From: Episyrphus balteatus | Lineage: Eukaryota > Arthropoda > Insecta > Diptera > Syrphidae | Direction of reading: 5' to 3' | Length of the DNA: 64,000 nucleotides | Assembly (NCBI RefSeq): GCF_945859705.1 | Contig: NC_079134.1 | Coordinates: 39,198,576-39,262,575, forward strand | Part shown: positions 44,680 through 56,084 of the stretch, in pieces | How the letters are laid out: every line of letters starts with the position of its first letter | How positions within the stretch are numbered: the first letter of the stretch is position 1 | Notes under the pieces: generated by a model | Told to the model about the DNA's origin: nothing | The model's database searches: none | Seen by the model: only the letters and a program-made list of their open reading frames with translations | Position numbers and translations under genes: made by a program

Positions 44680-44684
44680 TATGT

Positions 44685-45390
44685 ATGTAGGTACTCTCCT
44701 CTGATTGCCTTTCGTTGATTTGTTTTTTTTCAAGTAGTTTAGACAGAAATTACCGTAATTATTCAAACTATACTGTTATTTTGTAGAATTAGTATACTTC
44801 CGGTAATATCCTCGAGTTTACTCCTCAATCATATCTCCAATACAATATTGATCGCAAGTTAATTCAGAGTCAACTAAAAAAAATTAGTAAAGTAACGTTG
44901 GATCAAAAAATAGTTATAGAGTGATATTCGTATGATTAATGACAAAATTAAATTTTAATTCAAAAATTTCTTTGGAATTAACTCGTTTGAACATTTTTTC
45001 AAAGTTAAAACACCTTAGTAGTTTCGAAAAGGTTTAATGCATTCTTATTCGATTTTTTCTAAATGAAAAAAAAAACTTTAGTTACTTCCCAGTTAGTGTT
45101 TACAGTCACCTCAAACACGTAATGGATTTTCATGATTAACTCTCTTTAATATAAAAAAAATACCAACGTTCGAATAATTATTACAATTACTGTAAATTGA
45201 TTTCAAATGAAAGTTTAATTTATACTTATTGTTTTTAATCGATTTCACGAAAACGATGAGACAGAAAAACAAACCAAGAAAAAAAAATTAAATAAAACAC
45301 ACTTAAAGGTAAACACGAAAAACAACAAATTAATTACATGATCTTTTCTGGGCTGTATCTGGGGGAATGAAATGTTGTTTATGCGTGAGG
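44685..45390. other. Non-coding DNA
   Basis: No gene or element recognised. If 45394-45562 is a terminal exon, its 3' untranslated region would extend into this stretch on the minus strand. Confidence 0.35.
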
Positions 45391-45393
45391 TTG

Positions 45394-45562
45394 CTATTGA
45401 AGCTTGTGGTGCATCACCAGACTCTCCTCATCCATATTCTCTTGAGTTTCATGTAATTTGTTTTTTTTTCGTTTTTGGATTTTCATTTTATTTTTTGTTT
45501 CCTTCTTTTGTTTCTTGATCTCGAGGTGCCGGTCAGTGATCTTACTATACACATGCCGTCGG
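45394..45562 (-). CDS. Candidate terminal coding exon of an unidentified minus-strand gene
   Basis: A TAACTGAT branch-like motif and TTTCTCAG acceptor precede a frame of 55 residues to TAG (45394-45396). It begins RRHVYSKITDRHLEIKKQKK, passes a Lys-rich low-complexity stretch, and ends ETQENMDEESLVMHHKLQ. Both flanks of the low-complexity part use G/C-ending codons (CTC GAG ATC AAG; CTG GTG ATG CAC CAC AAG), unlike surrounding DNA, and stay in one frame. The entry phase is 2 (one base completes a codon). A shorter alternative frame, DGMCIVRSLTGTSRSRNK..., is also possible from the same acceptor. Upstream exons would lie at higher coordinates. I do not recognise the protein. Confidence 0.4.
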
Positions 45563-45564
45563 CT

Positions 45565-46340
45565 GAGAAATCAGTTACACTTAAATGAAATGTAAAATAA
45601 TTTATTTTTTACTTCTATAACAAATTCTTTTTCGATATCCTTATACTTTTGTCATTATTTGCAGAGGGCACAAAATAAAAAAAAAATTAAAATTAACCTC
45701 AGAAGGGGTGTGTAACGGATTAAATATTATTGACCTGACAATTAAGCTGGTGCATGAAGATTTTTTGACCTTTCTTACCTCTGAAAATTTAATTTATTGG
45801 AAGAATAAAATTAACGCCATAACAATATTTATATGCAAATGGTATATTTTCAGTAAAAAAAGGATATATTATTGATTCTTAATAATTTATTAATATATTT
45901 TATTTTTATAACTTAATATATTATTTTAAATTTCCTATTTTATGATCATAATGCAGTCTTCATTTTAATATTGTAATTTTTGACTAACAACAAACTGTAG
46001 CTATATTTTGGGTGTCAATATGATCATCAGGGCCTGGTGTTGTTGATATTCAAAGATTAAGAAATATTCCTTAGTGTTTTCCTTTCTATGGTCTGTCAAA
46101 TAATGCATTCGTAAAACAAATCCAACTTGGGATACAAATTAAAAATGACATTTCAATGATAGAGATTGTCATCCAAACGAATGAGCAAATTATAAAATAA
46201 ATTAAACAAATAGTAAAAAAAGAAAATTAAAATTAAAAAAAAAAGAAATTAAAAAGAAAAAAAGGAGTTAAAAATAAAACAAAACCTAAAATGTAAAAAT
46301 AAATAATAAAAGTAAAAGTAAAAAGAACAAAATTAAAAAA
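45565..46340. other. Non-coding DNA
   Basis: No gene or element recognised. Confidence 0.4.
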
Positions 46341-46349
46341 ATAAAATTA

Positions 46350-46480
46350 AAATAAAATATAAAAATATATTTTTATATTAAAAATATAAAAATATATTTT
46401 TATATTAAAAATATAAAAATATATTTTTATATTAAAAATATAAAAATATATTTTTATATTAAAAATATAAAAATATTTAA
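46350..46480. repeat. 27-bp self-complementary minisatellite
   Basis: About four to five tandem copies of an AT-only 27-mer (AAAAATATAAAAATATATTT plus TTATATT). Each unit is itself nearly palindromic. Confidence 0.85.
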
Positions 46481-46745
46481 AAAATATTAATAAAAAAAAT
46501 CAAAAAAAAAAAATAAAATCAAAAAAAAAATAAAATAAAATCAAAAAAAAAAATAAATAAAAAAAAAAATAAAAATAAAAAAAAAATAAAAATAAAAAAA
46601 AAAAAATAAAAAAAAAAAATAAACAAAAAAAAAATTTAAAAAAAAATTTAAAAAAAATAAAAAAAAATAAATAAAAAGAAAAATATAAAAAAAAAAATTA
46701 ACAAAAAAAAAAAATAATATAAAAGAGTTAAAAAAAATTAAATAC
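46481..46745. repeat. A-rich low-complexity tract
   Basis: AAAAATAAA-type sequence. It produces a 94-codon minus frame composed almost only of Phe, Tyr, Ile and Leu, which is an artefact. Confidence 0.9.
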
Positions 46746-46830
46746 AAAAAAGCATTACTAAAAAAACTGAAACACAACCTGGAACACAAAAACACCACAG
46801 ACGTGCCACGGCATTGTTGTTGCAATTTCT

Positions 46831-46864
46831 TTATTCAGCGACGTATTTCCCCTTATGACCTATT
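46831..46864 (-). other. Possible mini terminal exon
   Basis: A strong minus-strand acceptor (TTCTTCATTCTGCAG) is followed by one base and ATA GGT CAT AAG GGG AAA TAC GTC GCT GAA TAA, reading IGHKGKYVAE and stop. It enters in the same phase as 45394-45562. Very short, so support is weak. Confidence 0.15.
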
Positions 46865-46869
46865 CTGCA

Positions 46870-47177
46870 GAATGAAGAATGGATTGAATCAGAGTGACAT
46901 GCAAACGTCCTATATTCCTTTTTCTGCCAATTTTTATCGGACAGAGTATAAACACAATAGACGTTTTTTATTATTCATGTGTAACTGGATCAATTTTACA
47001 TACATATAAAACGAGAACAACACGTAATCAGTTTTTTTTTCGATATCATTTTTTTTTATTATAAGAATTACAATTAAAAATAAGTAGACAAAATTAGAAG
47101 AAACACAACATACACCTAAATATAAAAAATTGAAAAAAAAAATAAAAAAAGAAATAAATAAATAATTTAAATCCCAC
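46870..47177. other. Non-coding DNA
   Basis: No gene or element recognised. Confidence 0.4.
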
Positions 47178-47180
47178 TTA

Positions 47181-48245
47181 AGCCCAATTTATTGACTCTC
47201 CATTAAACTTAAATCGCCATTAAAAAAGGGAATTTTAAAATTAAAAACCAATTTCGTTTAATTCAGTCTCTTTTAAGGATTTTTTTGAAGTTTGGCATCA
47301 TTAATACTAATTGAGCATTAAATTTAAAAGTAGTTTTAGTTAAAACACCAAATTCGACCTTTTAAGAGGGATTTTTAGAGCTAATGGAGGTTTTAAACAG
47401 AATTTCTATTTATTCACTATCCATTAGTGTCAAATGTCATTTCATTAATTTTTTTATTTGAATTATTATTTTATTTGAAAAATGTCAAATGAGCTAAAGA
47501 ATTATTAAAAAAACATCACAATTATGAAAAAAGTCCAGACTAGAATTTTTTGTAGGTATACACACATGCATTTGTACCATAAAAAAGAACAAAATTCAAA
47601 GAAATTAATGCATTTCTTGTCTACTTCGCACAGATAATACCTACTAGATCAACTAGATTATATTCTCCGCTTCAAAACTAATCATTTTTGAGATGCTGCA
47701 TAATACATACATAACATACATAACATTGCAATTGAAGCCATGAGAAGAAGAGATATAAAGCTTACTTCTAAACCAATGACACGAGATGAGTGCCGATAAC
47801 ACTTAAATTTAAGTTGTTATTTGACACCGATGGAAAAAATTAAAAATTTCACTTAACTCCTTCTTCTTCTCATGGTTTCAATTGTAGGTTGTAGCATTCT
47901 TTGGTTACCACTGGTATATCGTTAATCTCTTGCATTTTCTGGCGTTTTCAGCTGCAAAATACTTACGGGTCATAGTTTTTTGGTTTTTCTTCCAATTCAA
48001 ATCTATTTGATTTGACAAAATTGTAGCTTTTGACAGATTATTTTTCAAACAAAATAAAAAATCCCTAGGATATTTTTAACAGAGTTTTAAATTTAAAGTT
48101 TCCATTAAAAGTAAGGACTTTAACTAAAGAAGAGTGAATTAAATGAATTTTTAATGATGTATACTTAAAGGCGACAATAGTTTAACGAGGCCGTTAACTA
48201 AAGCGATAAATTTCAAAATTTAATGGAGGCTCAATAAATTGGCCC
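47181..48245. mobile_element. Harbinger-like TIR element (1065 bp), TTA flanks
   Basis: Ends AGCCCAATTTATTGA and TCAATAAATTGGCCC; TTA at 47178-47180 and 48246-48248. Subterminal repeats of CCATTAAA / TTTAATGG and TTTAATT occur throughout. Two inverted blocks, GAAGCCATGAGAAGAAG at about 47735 and its complement at about 47868, give an additional inner palindrome. No transposase recognised. Confidence 0.7.
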
Positions 48246-48392
48246 TTAGAATTATATTTTTGATTTAAAAAAGGTCACGAACATAGAAACAATTATAAAA
48301 CAATAATACCATTAAATATTGTGTACATACTTACACACCATAGAAAAATATTTGATTTGACCCCTAAAAACATAAATAAAGATGAAAACTTA

Positions 48393-48487
48393 GGGCCATT
48401 TTTTTCACTCGGAGTTGAACATAACTTGAGAATTTTTATATTAAAAATTCTCAAGTTTTGTTCAACTCCGAGTGAAAAAAATGGCCC
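48393..48487. mobile_element. 95-bp palindromic MITE, TTA flanks
   Basis: Almost perfect self-complement: GGGCCATTTTTTTCACTCGG...AATTTTTATATTAAAAATT...CCGAGTG..., ending GGCCC, with TTA duplicated at both sides (Harbinger-type). Only about one mismatch per arm, so very young or constrained. Confidence 0.85.
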
Positions 48488-48489
48488 TT

Positions 48490-49229
48490 AATTCTTTATT
48501 CAGAGCTCTGAACTTTTGAAGGATTGAGTTAAAAACTAGACTGACATTTCTTAAAGCTTTTCGATTTAAAAATAATTTTGAAATTTAATCTTCAGCTAGC
48601 TGCATTTCCTAACCGTCCTTAAAACGTTTAAATTTTAACCTTAATTTGACTTGAAATTTTTTTAAACAAAATTTCTAAAAACAAAATTAAATTAAATTGA
48701 TTTCAGAACCTAACAGCGTTTTTACGTAGGTACAGGTAAACTTATTTTTGAACAAGTTACGTAACTATATTTTAACAGCTTGTATTCATGAAAATAAAAT
48801 ATACAACCTGCTTTGTTTTTACTGCTGCAAAAATATTTACCAAAAGATTCTATTTCTGTAGAGCAAATATCTTTTAACGCTTAAACGCAAATCGAAAAAA
48901 AAAAATAGTGAAAAATCATCGAAATCAGTGTTACACTTTGAGATAAAAAAAAATATCACCATTTGGCATGGCTACATCTTTATAAAGTTTTTTTTTTTGT
49001 TTCTATGTTTGTTTTTATTGTTGTTCAAATAAAAAAATAACTACACTTGATCAAATAATTTGTGGCATGAAACTAACAACTTTCTATAATACAACAGCAG
49101 CTCACATGTTTTTCACGTTATTGTTTGTTTGTTTTTGTAAAAATACAGGTGGGATAGTCTGATGGAATATTTTTGGAATTATCAAGGTCGTTTTATGGAA
49201 TAAGTACACTAAAAAAATAAGAGGAAACG
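48490..49229. other. Non-coding DNA
   Basis: No gene or element recognised. Confidence 0.4.
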
Positions 49230-49890
49230 GGTCGTTATTCTACATTCCAAAATTCTGTATGACCAAAATTCTGTATTTGAATGAAATATTCTGTATGAAC
49301 ATAATTCTGTATTCCATTATTCTGCTTTTCTATTATTCTGTATTTCAAAATTCTGTAAATCCAAAATTCTGTTTTCAAAATTCTGCAAATCCAATATTCT
49401 GCTTTTTGGAATTCTGTATATTCCAAACTTATACATTTTTATCTTGCCTGTTGAACAATTTATATTCAATTAACAAATTAAGTATAACAGTGTATAAGAG
49501 CCGTACCAAAGATCTGTATTCCAATGTTCTGTAAATGATAAAAGAAAAGTTGTTTTGATAATGAAAAAAAGTGCTCAAAAGTGCTTTTATCATTTACAGA
49601 ATTTTGAAATCTAGAATTTTGTTTTTAAAAGAATTTCAGAATACAGAATTTTAAATTTACAGAATTTAAAAATACAGAATTTTGAATTTACAGAATTTTA
49701 GAATACAGAATTTTGGAATACAGAATTTTGAAATCTAGAATTTTGTTTTTAAAAGAATTTCAGAATACAGAATTTTAAATTTACAGAATTTAAAAATACA
49801 GAATTTTGAATTTACAGAATTTTAGAATACAGAATTTTGGAATACAGAATTTTGAAATCCGAATTTTGGCCCATACAGAATTTCGACCCC
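49230..49890. repeat. Head-to-head arrays of ATTCTGTAT / ATACAGAAT
   Basis: From 49245 to 49430 there are about a dozen ATTCTGTAT/ATTCTGTAA motifs in one direction, spaced 14-20 nt. From 49595 to 49885 there are at least as many copies of ACAGAATTTT in the other direction. Within the second array a 124-bp unit is duplicated exactly (49606-49729 and 49730-49853). The 91- and 63-codon frames here are repeat translations. Confidence 0.85.
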
Positions 49891-49894
49891 AACC

Positions 49895-50970
49895 CAAAAT
49901 AAGAGTAAAAAGGGTTAATTGTTAAAGTTTTTTTTTTCTTTAGTTTACAAAAACGACGAATTTGGTTTATTTATAGAACATGTTTTGGCGTCTTAAAACA
50001 TGAAAGGCACCACTGTGTGTTCGTACTGGGAACACTTAAAATTTCCAAATATTTTGGTTTTGCAAATACAATTTTTTTTTTTTTTTTTAATCCCATAAAG
50101 GTCACGTTTCAAAAGACGTGACGTGAAGATTCTTATGAATCTTGTTATATTTCATATTTGTTTTCAATACAAATTAAAAAAAAACACCCTTTGCACTTGT
50201 TCAACCTGCAAAAATCATCTATAAAAAAATTCTAAAAAAAATTTTACAATGATCTCGAACTTTCATTACTACATTTTTATTTAAAGTGTTTAGCAAAGTA
50301 AATAGGTTCAAGGTGCTCTAGTTCATGTTGTTTCTATATTTTACTTCTGAATATTTATAATTTATGCTTTTTTATTTAGAAACAAATTGCCTATGCACAT
50401 ATCAAGGGCGTCAACTAGTTTTGCATGTAAAAAAGCAAAAATATTATAAATTCTTGACAATCAAGTAATACAACTATATTATTCTATTGAACAATTATAA
50501 AAAACAAAATTATAAATCAATCAAAATGTACAAATGAAAATACAAAAAAAAAAAAAACTTCCTGCATCCTAATTACACGCTATTATTTTAGAGTTACAGT
50601 CTTTGAATATTAAAGTTGTATAAGTAAATGATCTCAATAAGAAATACAAATCTCGCGCTGTCTTGTTGTCACTCAATTTTTTTGTGTGTGATAAGAAATA
50701 AAGAGGACAATAAACAGAAGAAGACAAATTAAATAAAATCAAAATAAAATAAAACTAATATAAAATCATAAAGAAAAATATACAAAAACAACAACAAGAA
50801 CTTAAATGATATTAGGTGTATCAGTATCTGTGTGTATTTGTATATATATTTTTTTTATTTTATTAAATTTCGAATTCAGGTTGTGATGTGCCTAATACAA
50901 TCAGAGTCTGTTAACATTCTATACAAGAAAAAAAAAAAAAACAATCATTTAGAAATACTAACAACAACAA
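49895..50970. other. Non-coding, A/T-rich DNA
   Basis: No gene or element recognised. Confidence 0.4.
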
Positions 50971-51109
50971 CTGGTCAGAAATCTCTGGATGCTTTTTTTT
51001 TTTTTTGTTCTTCCTCACTTTATCGATGATTTTGATTTTTTTTTCTTGTCTTTTCTTCTCGATTATTTGATCTTGATCAGTTATGAATCTGAATCTGTTT
51101 TGTTTGTCT
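50825..51109 (-). other. Open, Lys-rich frame behind a splice acceptor, unidentified
   Basis: On the minus strand GGTTGTTATAG precedes a frame, again entered with one base, reading DKQNRFRFITDQDQIIEKKR, then a Lys-rich part, HPEISDQLLLLVFLNDC, a poly-Phe run and a stop near 50880. ITDQ..IEKKRQ resembles ITDRHLEIKKQK of 45394-45562. Much of it is homopolymer-driven, so it may be chance. Confidence 0.2.
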
Positions 51110-51444
51110 CTATAACAACCGACAAGACCAGAATGAGCATTTTGTTGTTTAACATTTACACACTCTCTCTACTCTATCTAAAATTTAAAATTCATACGTT
51201 TTTTTTTTCTTTATAAAAAATATGTACCCGACGACAACTTGTTGTTGACAGTAATTTCAGACAAAGTGTTCCCACTTTATATGATCTTATATCACTTTAA
51301 AAGAAAAACATAAAAGAATTTTATTTTTTTTTTTTTATTTAATTTTTTAATGAAACGTTGAAAGAATTCTGACCGTTCTTTAGTATTTGTATGTGTCGTA
51401 CCCTGGGCTGTTTTTCAATAGCATCGAAAAGAATTTTGATTTCG

Positions 51445-51582
51445 ATCTGGTACGCAGATCGAGATAAATTTTAGCTCCCATACAAATTTTCGAAATGAGT
51501 TAGCTGAGCTAAAATTAATCTGAGCATCTTATCAATAATTTGTCTGGGAGCTATAATTTAGCTCAGATCTGCGTACCAGGCT
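51445..51582. mobile_element. Palindromic MITE of the GTACGCAG family, diverged copy
   Basis: Ends GATCTGGTACGCAGATCGAG and complement CAGATCTGCGTACCAGGC; interior CTAAATTATAGCTCCCA / TTTTAGCTCCCATACAAATT pairs. Same family as 21173-21319 and 23446-23593. Confidence 0.7.
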
Positions 51583-51589
51583 AAAACGT

Positions 51590-53255
51590 TGAAATGATGG
51601 GTGACTGCAAATTTGAAGTCGCATTCGTAATCTGAATTCAATGAATGCAATCATTTTATTGAATTCTTCAAAAATTGCATACATCGCAAATATTAAAAAC
51701 TTATTTTTATTGTTATTTAATTGTGATAAATATGAAAATGCCAAAAAAAATAAGAGAATGCAAATCAAAACTACGTTAATATTTACTTTAGTTGAACAAG
51801 GTCGAACAACTTTTTGATATTTTTGACCTAAAAAAAAAATTCTATTTAAACCATAATCTGCTCGCCATTTTGGAGGCACCATTATAGAGCACGATTTTGA
51901 ATAAAAAAGTTGGCATCTTTTTTGTATTTCCCATACTTATATACTTCAGTGTACCATAACTTTTCGCCAAGAAATGGCCGTGCAAAAATTTTTTTTTACT
52001 CCAAAAAGCACCACTGTGCGCTATTCGAGTATAAAGCATGGTAGTTTGGTACATACTCCTAGTGAAATGAACAAAAAAAAAACACATCTCAACTTGTGAA
52101 CATTCGAAATTAATCGCTGATGTACCATTTCATGAACACGCTTACAATGAGCTACATATACACATTCCGTTTGGAAAGCATTCAAGGCTTTTTTTCTTTA
52201 ATTTTCAAATTTATTTGTTTGAAAAAATTGTACAAGGCGTAATTGCAATCAGGTTTTTTGATAATAACAATATTCAGATTTTTTGTATGACTTAAAATGA
52301 AGTGTCAAAAATAAAATTCAATTTAGTTGGGAAAATTTCATTCATTTACCTCACATTCAGAAAATGATTTGTTCTAAAAATTGCTTTTGTTTAGTTTTTA
52401 GAAAGTCACAAGTTTATTACTATATTTGTTGTTGCACTTGAAATAACGTCTCTTAAAACATATTTCTATCTCTCTTATATTGCTTCGCTTTCGAGATAAA
52501 GTTAATTAAGAAAAGATTCCTTGATTTTATTCATACAAATAGAGTATGAGAAATTTTTAGAATTAATTTCGTCAGAAATGTTTCTAACTAGACACGTTTT
52601 TTAGCAGTGATGAGTTACAGATAGCTAAACAAACTTAGGTACATAGATTTCAACGTCGAAATCCAAAATGTACATAGGTACACATAATTTTGAGTATGAC
52701 GTTTTTATTCTGTTGTGCATAATTTTTTTTAGATTTTTTCACTTGTGGTCCAAGGTTTGGTGAATTTTTTATTTTTATTGTTTTGCTTGTCATATATAAA
52801 TGTATTTGACTCAAACATTCTTGTTTTACAAATAAATTTAATAACATCATGGAACCCATAGGGTCACAAATATAGAAAATCTAATATAGTTATTAGTCTC
52901 GTTCTTTCTTATATACTCAGTAGCTACTACTCAGTTTTTAATTTATTAGCAAAATAAAAACAAATTACACAAGTATTTGTGCTGTTTTTATTTTTTCGAA
53001 TAAAATAAAAAATGAGTAGCTATACTGCTGAGTATTAGAAAAAACACGTCTTATATTGCTTAGTTCTGAATACAAGTGGGCAAATATTCAATTGTTAGAA
53101 ATCTGTAAAGAGCTCTCGCAAACGTACCTTAATAAGCCAAATGTGATTAATTTTGGTAGGTTAAAATGAAATTTGCTTATATACTCTAAAAGGATGAATA
53201 TATTTAAAATTTTCAAGTGCAGCAGGTTTTGAAGGATAATGACAACCTTCAGTTG
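51590..53255. other. Non-coding DNA with a weak inverted repeat
   Basis: At about 52912-53036 ATACTCAGTAGCTACTACTC pairs imperfectly with GAGTAGCTATACTGCTGAGTAT, a probable old MITE. Two minus frames (116 and 81 codons, 51532-52087) have no recognisable features. Confidence 0.4.
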
Positions 53256-53263
53256 TTACCAAT

Positions 53264-53335
53264 TGTAAAAATTCCGCAACACTCGAAAACTATGGTAGCA
53301 AGACCATAGTTTTCGAGTGTTGCGGAATTTTTACA
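53264..53335. repeat. Perfect 33-bp hairpin with 6-nt loop
   Basis: 53264-53296 and 53303-53335 are exact reverse complements (TGTAAAAATTCCGCAACACT... ), loop AGCAAG. The GC-rich block CCGCAACACTCG is unusual for the neighbourhood. It could be a minimal MITE or a foldback scar; it is also the size of a small-RNA precursor. Confidence 0.95.
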
Positions 53336-53339
53336 CTCT

Positions 53340-53955
53340 CCATATCCTTAAATTTCCTCTTCTTTCAAAAAACACAATTCTTGCTGTTTTTGCTACTGTT
53401 TGCCACTGTTTAGTTAATATGAAATGACAAAAAAGAAAGAGGTATTATTTTTTTTTTTTTGTTGAGAGGCGTCAGATTGCCTGGAATCAGCATTAAAGAA
53501 ATACCTTAAAATCATGTATTATATGTCTATTTTTGTTTTGTTGCGGACATGATATATTTCTAGACTTTTGAGGTTAGTTATATAATACCAAGACGAAGAT
53601 TTTGGGCAGTCAAAAATTTTAATTAGCATTCATTCCGAGTTTTACTCTTTTTTCGCCTTATTTAAATGTACTCAACAATATAAAAATAATACAAAAAATA
53701 CATATTTCCATACATTTCATATGAAAGAATGAGGTTTATTTTAAACTAACGTTTCTCGAAGACAAAAAGATTTCAAAACATTTTACCAACACCCACAATA
53801 ATTTCTAATCGACAAAAAAAAAAAAATATTAAGCAACGATAACGTTGATGCATAATTTTTCTTATGGCTAAAAGGACCTTGTGTATCAAGGAGACTCTAT
53901 GGATTGTATAATAAATAACGCGAAATTTTATCAAAAATTGATACAAATGTATAGA
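53340..53955. other. Non-coding DNA
   Basis: No gene or element recognised. Confidence 0.4.
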
Positions 53956-53960
53956 TAACA

Positions 53961-54150
53961 ATCTTTTTTTATCAAAAAACAAAACCGACTTCCATGGATC
54001 AAAAGTGGGTTTTGTGGTTTTTCTAATAGTTCCTATGGCTATAACTGAACGATTGAAATGGGACCTCATTGCAGCCACCAGCTTTCCAATACAAAAAGAA
54101 TTATCAAACATAAAGAAAAAAAATCCTCCTTTTTGGAAGTCGGTAAAAAG
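53961..54150 (+). mobile_element. CCGACTTCCA repeat, copy 1
   Basis: Begins ATCAAAAAACAAAACCGACTT, ends TTTTTGGAAGTCGGTAAAAA, giving short inverted ends CCGACTTCCA/TGGAAGTCGG. Middle: TTCTAATAGTTCCTATGGCT, CCAATACAAAAAGAATTATC. Truncated relative to the copy at 56818-57055. A 132-codon minus frame crossing it is not a gene. Confidence 0.7.
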
Positions 54151-55070
54151 GCAAACACTTATAATTTTCAATATAATAATTCGTTATTTGCATTGAACTC
54201 TTTTTTTTTTACTATGTTTAACTTTTAGCATTCAATTCAATTTATATTATTTATATTGGATCAGTTGAAATTGGATTTCAATATTTCCGTTCGCTCACAA
54301 ATAATATTAAAGTTAAAAAAATTTTGTGCAAAAATATATAAAATACATTTTCTCTTTTGACAAACAAAAACATTGGACAGATACAACTAAATAGGTTATA
54401 AAATAAATTAACCGTAATGAGCATTCAATTATTAGTTTAACTCCCAGTCACTCCTATAAGCACCTGCCTTCCAATTTGAACCAGAATTTTTTTCTAAACC
54501 AAATAACATGTCTTTCCTGATAATAATAGTAACATTAAGAAATACAACAACAACAAAATAAAACTAAGCAAACCTGAGTTGCAAGCCCTGTCATTAAGAA
54601 TGAATTAAAAAAAAAAAAAAAAGAAAATAACAAAATTTCAAGTGGCAACACTACTTTCAAAAAAAAAACCAATACCAACACCTTTTAACCAGCAGCAGTA
54701 TGGTGTTGTGTGTGGAACAACAATATAATTAACATTAACAATCATCATCATCATGATCAACCTAAAGAGCGAAAAACTTGTATAAAGTAAAACAGTTTGA
54801 AACTTTCAATCGGCCGTGCTATACAAAACGACGCATTAAAAAAATTTCGTTTCGATCTTTTTTTTTTCAATCTTGTCTTGTCTATAAGATACAAAAAACC
54901 CCTTAAGCAAATTGAATGAACTTCAATAAGATATATTATTTGTGGTTTTAACTCTTGGATTTTATCAATATCAACAAAATAAAAAACACTCGAAGTGATA
55001 ATATTTTGTAATTTCACTAAAATTCAAAAAAAAAAAAAAAAACAGGAAGAAATATAAAGTTTCGTTATAA
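54151..55070. other. Non-coding DNA
   Basis: No gene or element recognised; short runs of CAA and ATC triplets. Confidence 0.4.
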
Positions 55071-55074
55071 ATTT

Positions 55075-55285
55075 TGGCAACATCCACTCGTCCTGGTTGT
55101 TACATGTAAAGAATAATTCAAATCTAATAAGCGCTCAACCGTGAGCATGATACCTCACTGCGGATATCGTTACACATGGAACCGTGAAATTGTGTTCAAT
55201 TCACAAAAATTGGTGAAGAGACGTTAAATCTCCCAACAACAACAAGGAGTCTCAATACAAATTGCAGCAGCAAGCGCGTCTTTCG
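55075..55285. other. AT-poor island, possible leader exon
   Basis: Less AT-rich than its flanks, with leader-like CCAACAACAACAAGGAG and CAGCAGCAAGCGCGTC. A plus frame reads MIPHCGYRYTWNREIVFNSQ then KLVKRR and stop (from ATG about 55148). No splice sites clearly bound it. It could be a 5' untranslated exon of an unseen transcript. Confidence 0.25.
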
Positions 55286-55289
55286 TTTT

Positions 55290-55990
55290 ATTTTTTTTGT
55301 ATCTCAAACTCTTTTTTTTTCCATTCATAAATATTTTTTAATATTTTTTTTTTTGTTACATATTTTTTTCTATAACACTTTTTTTTTTTTAACTTACGTC
55401 AAGAAGAACAATAAAAAAAATATATATATAAATATTTAATTTTTCTTATTTTTTTTTTTTTACTTTTATCTTTAATTTTATTGTGCATGCAATTTTTTTT
55501 CTATTAATCTTTTTATATAAAATATATCGTATAAACATTCAATAAAAAAAGAAAAACAATAGTTCAACAGGTAGATTTAAATTTATAAAACAAAAAAAAA
55601 AATCTCAAAACCTTCCATTAAACTAAAAACAAAATAAAAAAAAAAAAAATACAAAAAATATTGAAGAAATCTGTGATTCGTTAGCCATTCGGTTCTAGTT
55701 AACACAAAGAAATTAAATAATTGCATTTTTGTTTGTATAGTTGAGTAGATAATAATAATTTTTTTTTTATTTTATTTTCTTGTTGCTCTATAATAATACA
55801 AAAATAATTTTAATAAATAATTTAGACTTATTTTTGATATTTATATTTAATTAATATTTGCCATAGAATTGTTTACATTTTTATACAAAAAAATAGAAAA
55901 ATCTCAAGTTTTTATCTCTTTAAGCTTTTTTTTTTTTATACATAAAATAGATATAAACCATTTTTTTTGTCGATATAACTTTTTTTTGGT
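55290..55990. other. T-rich low-complexity DNA
   Basis: Long T and A runs; no gene or element recognised. Confidence 0.5.
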
Positions 55991-55997
55991 TTGTTTG

Positions 55998-56082
55998 CAT
56001 TTGTTAACTCGCGCCGAAAAATACGAGTATCTTGCTGCTGCAATAATGAATGCCTATGCGACAGCGAATACATTTGGTTAGT
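55998..56082. other. Short exon-like segment, strand uncertain
   Basis: Plus frame: RAEKYEYLAAAIMNAYATAN then TFG, followed by a donor-like GGTTAGTA. Minus strand: a CTAAC branch motif and two AG acceptors (CGCATAG, TTATTGCAG) lead into open frames such as AFIIAAARYSYFSARVNKCK. Codon-like composition stands out from the T-rich flanks. Neither frame is recognised. Confidence 0.25.
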
Positions 56083-56084
56083 AT

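Noticed and set aside
46350..46480. Origin or centromeric satellite
   Set aside because: Only four to five copies of an AT minisatellite; too short to support either role.
46541..46825. 94-codon minus-strand frame
   Set aside because: It is composed almost only of Phe/Tyr/Ile/Leu from an A-rich tract; an artefact of low complexity.
53773..54171. 132-codon minus frame, longest simple frame outside Mondo
   Set aside because: It runs antisense across the CCGACTTCCA repeat and has no recognisable domain.
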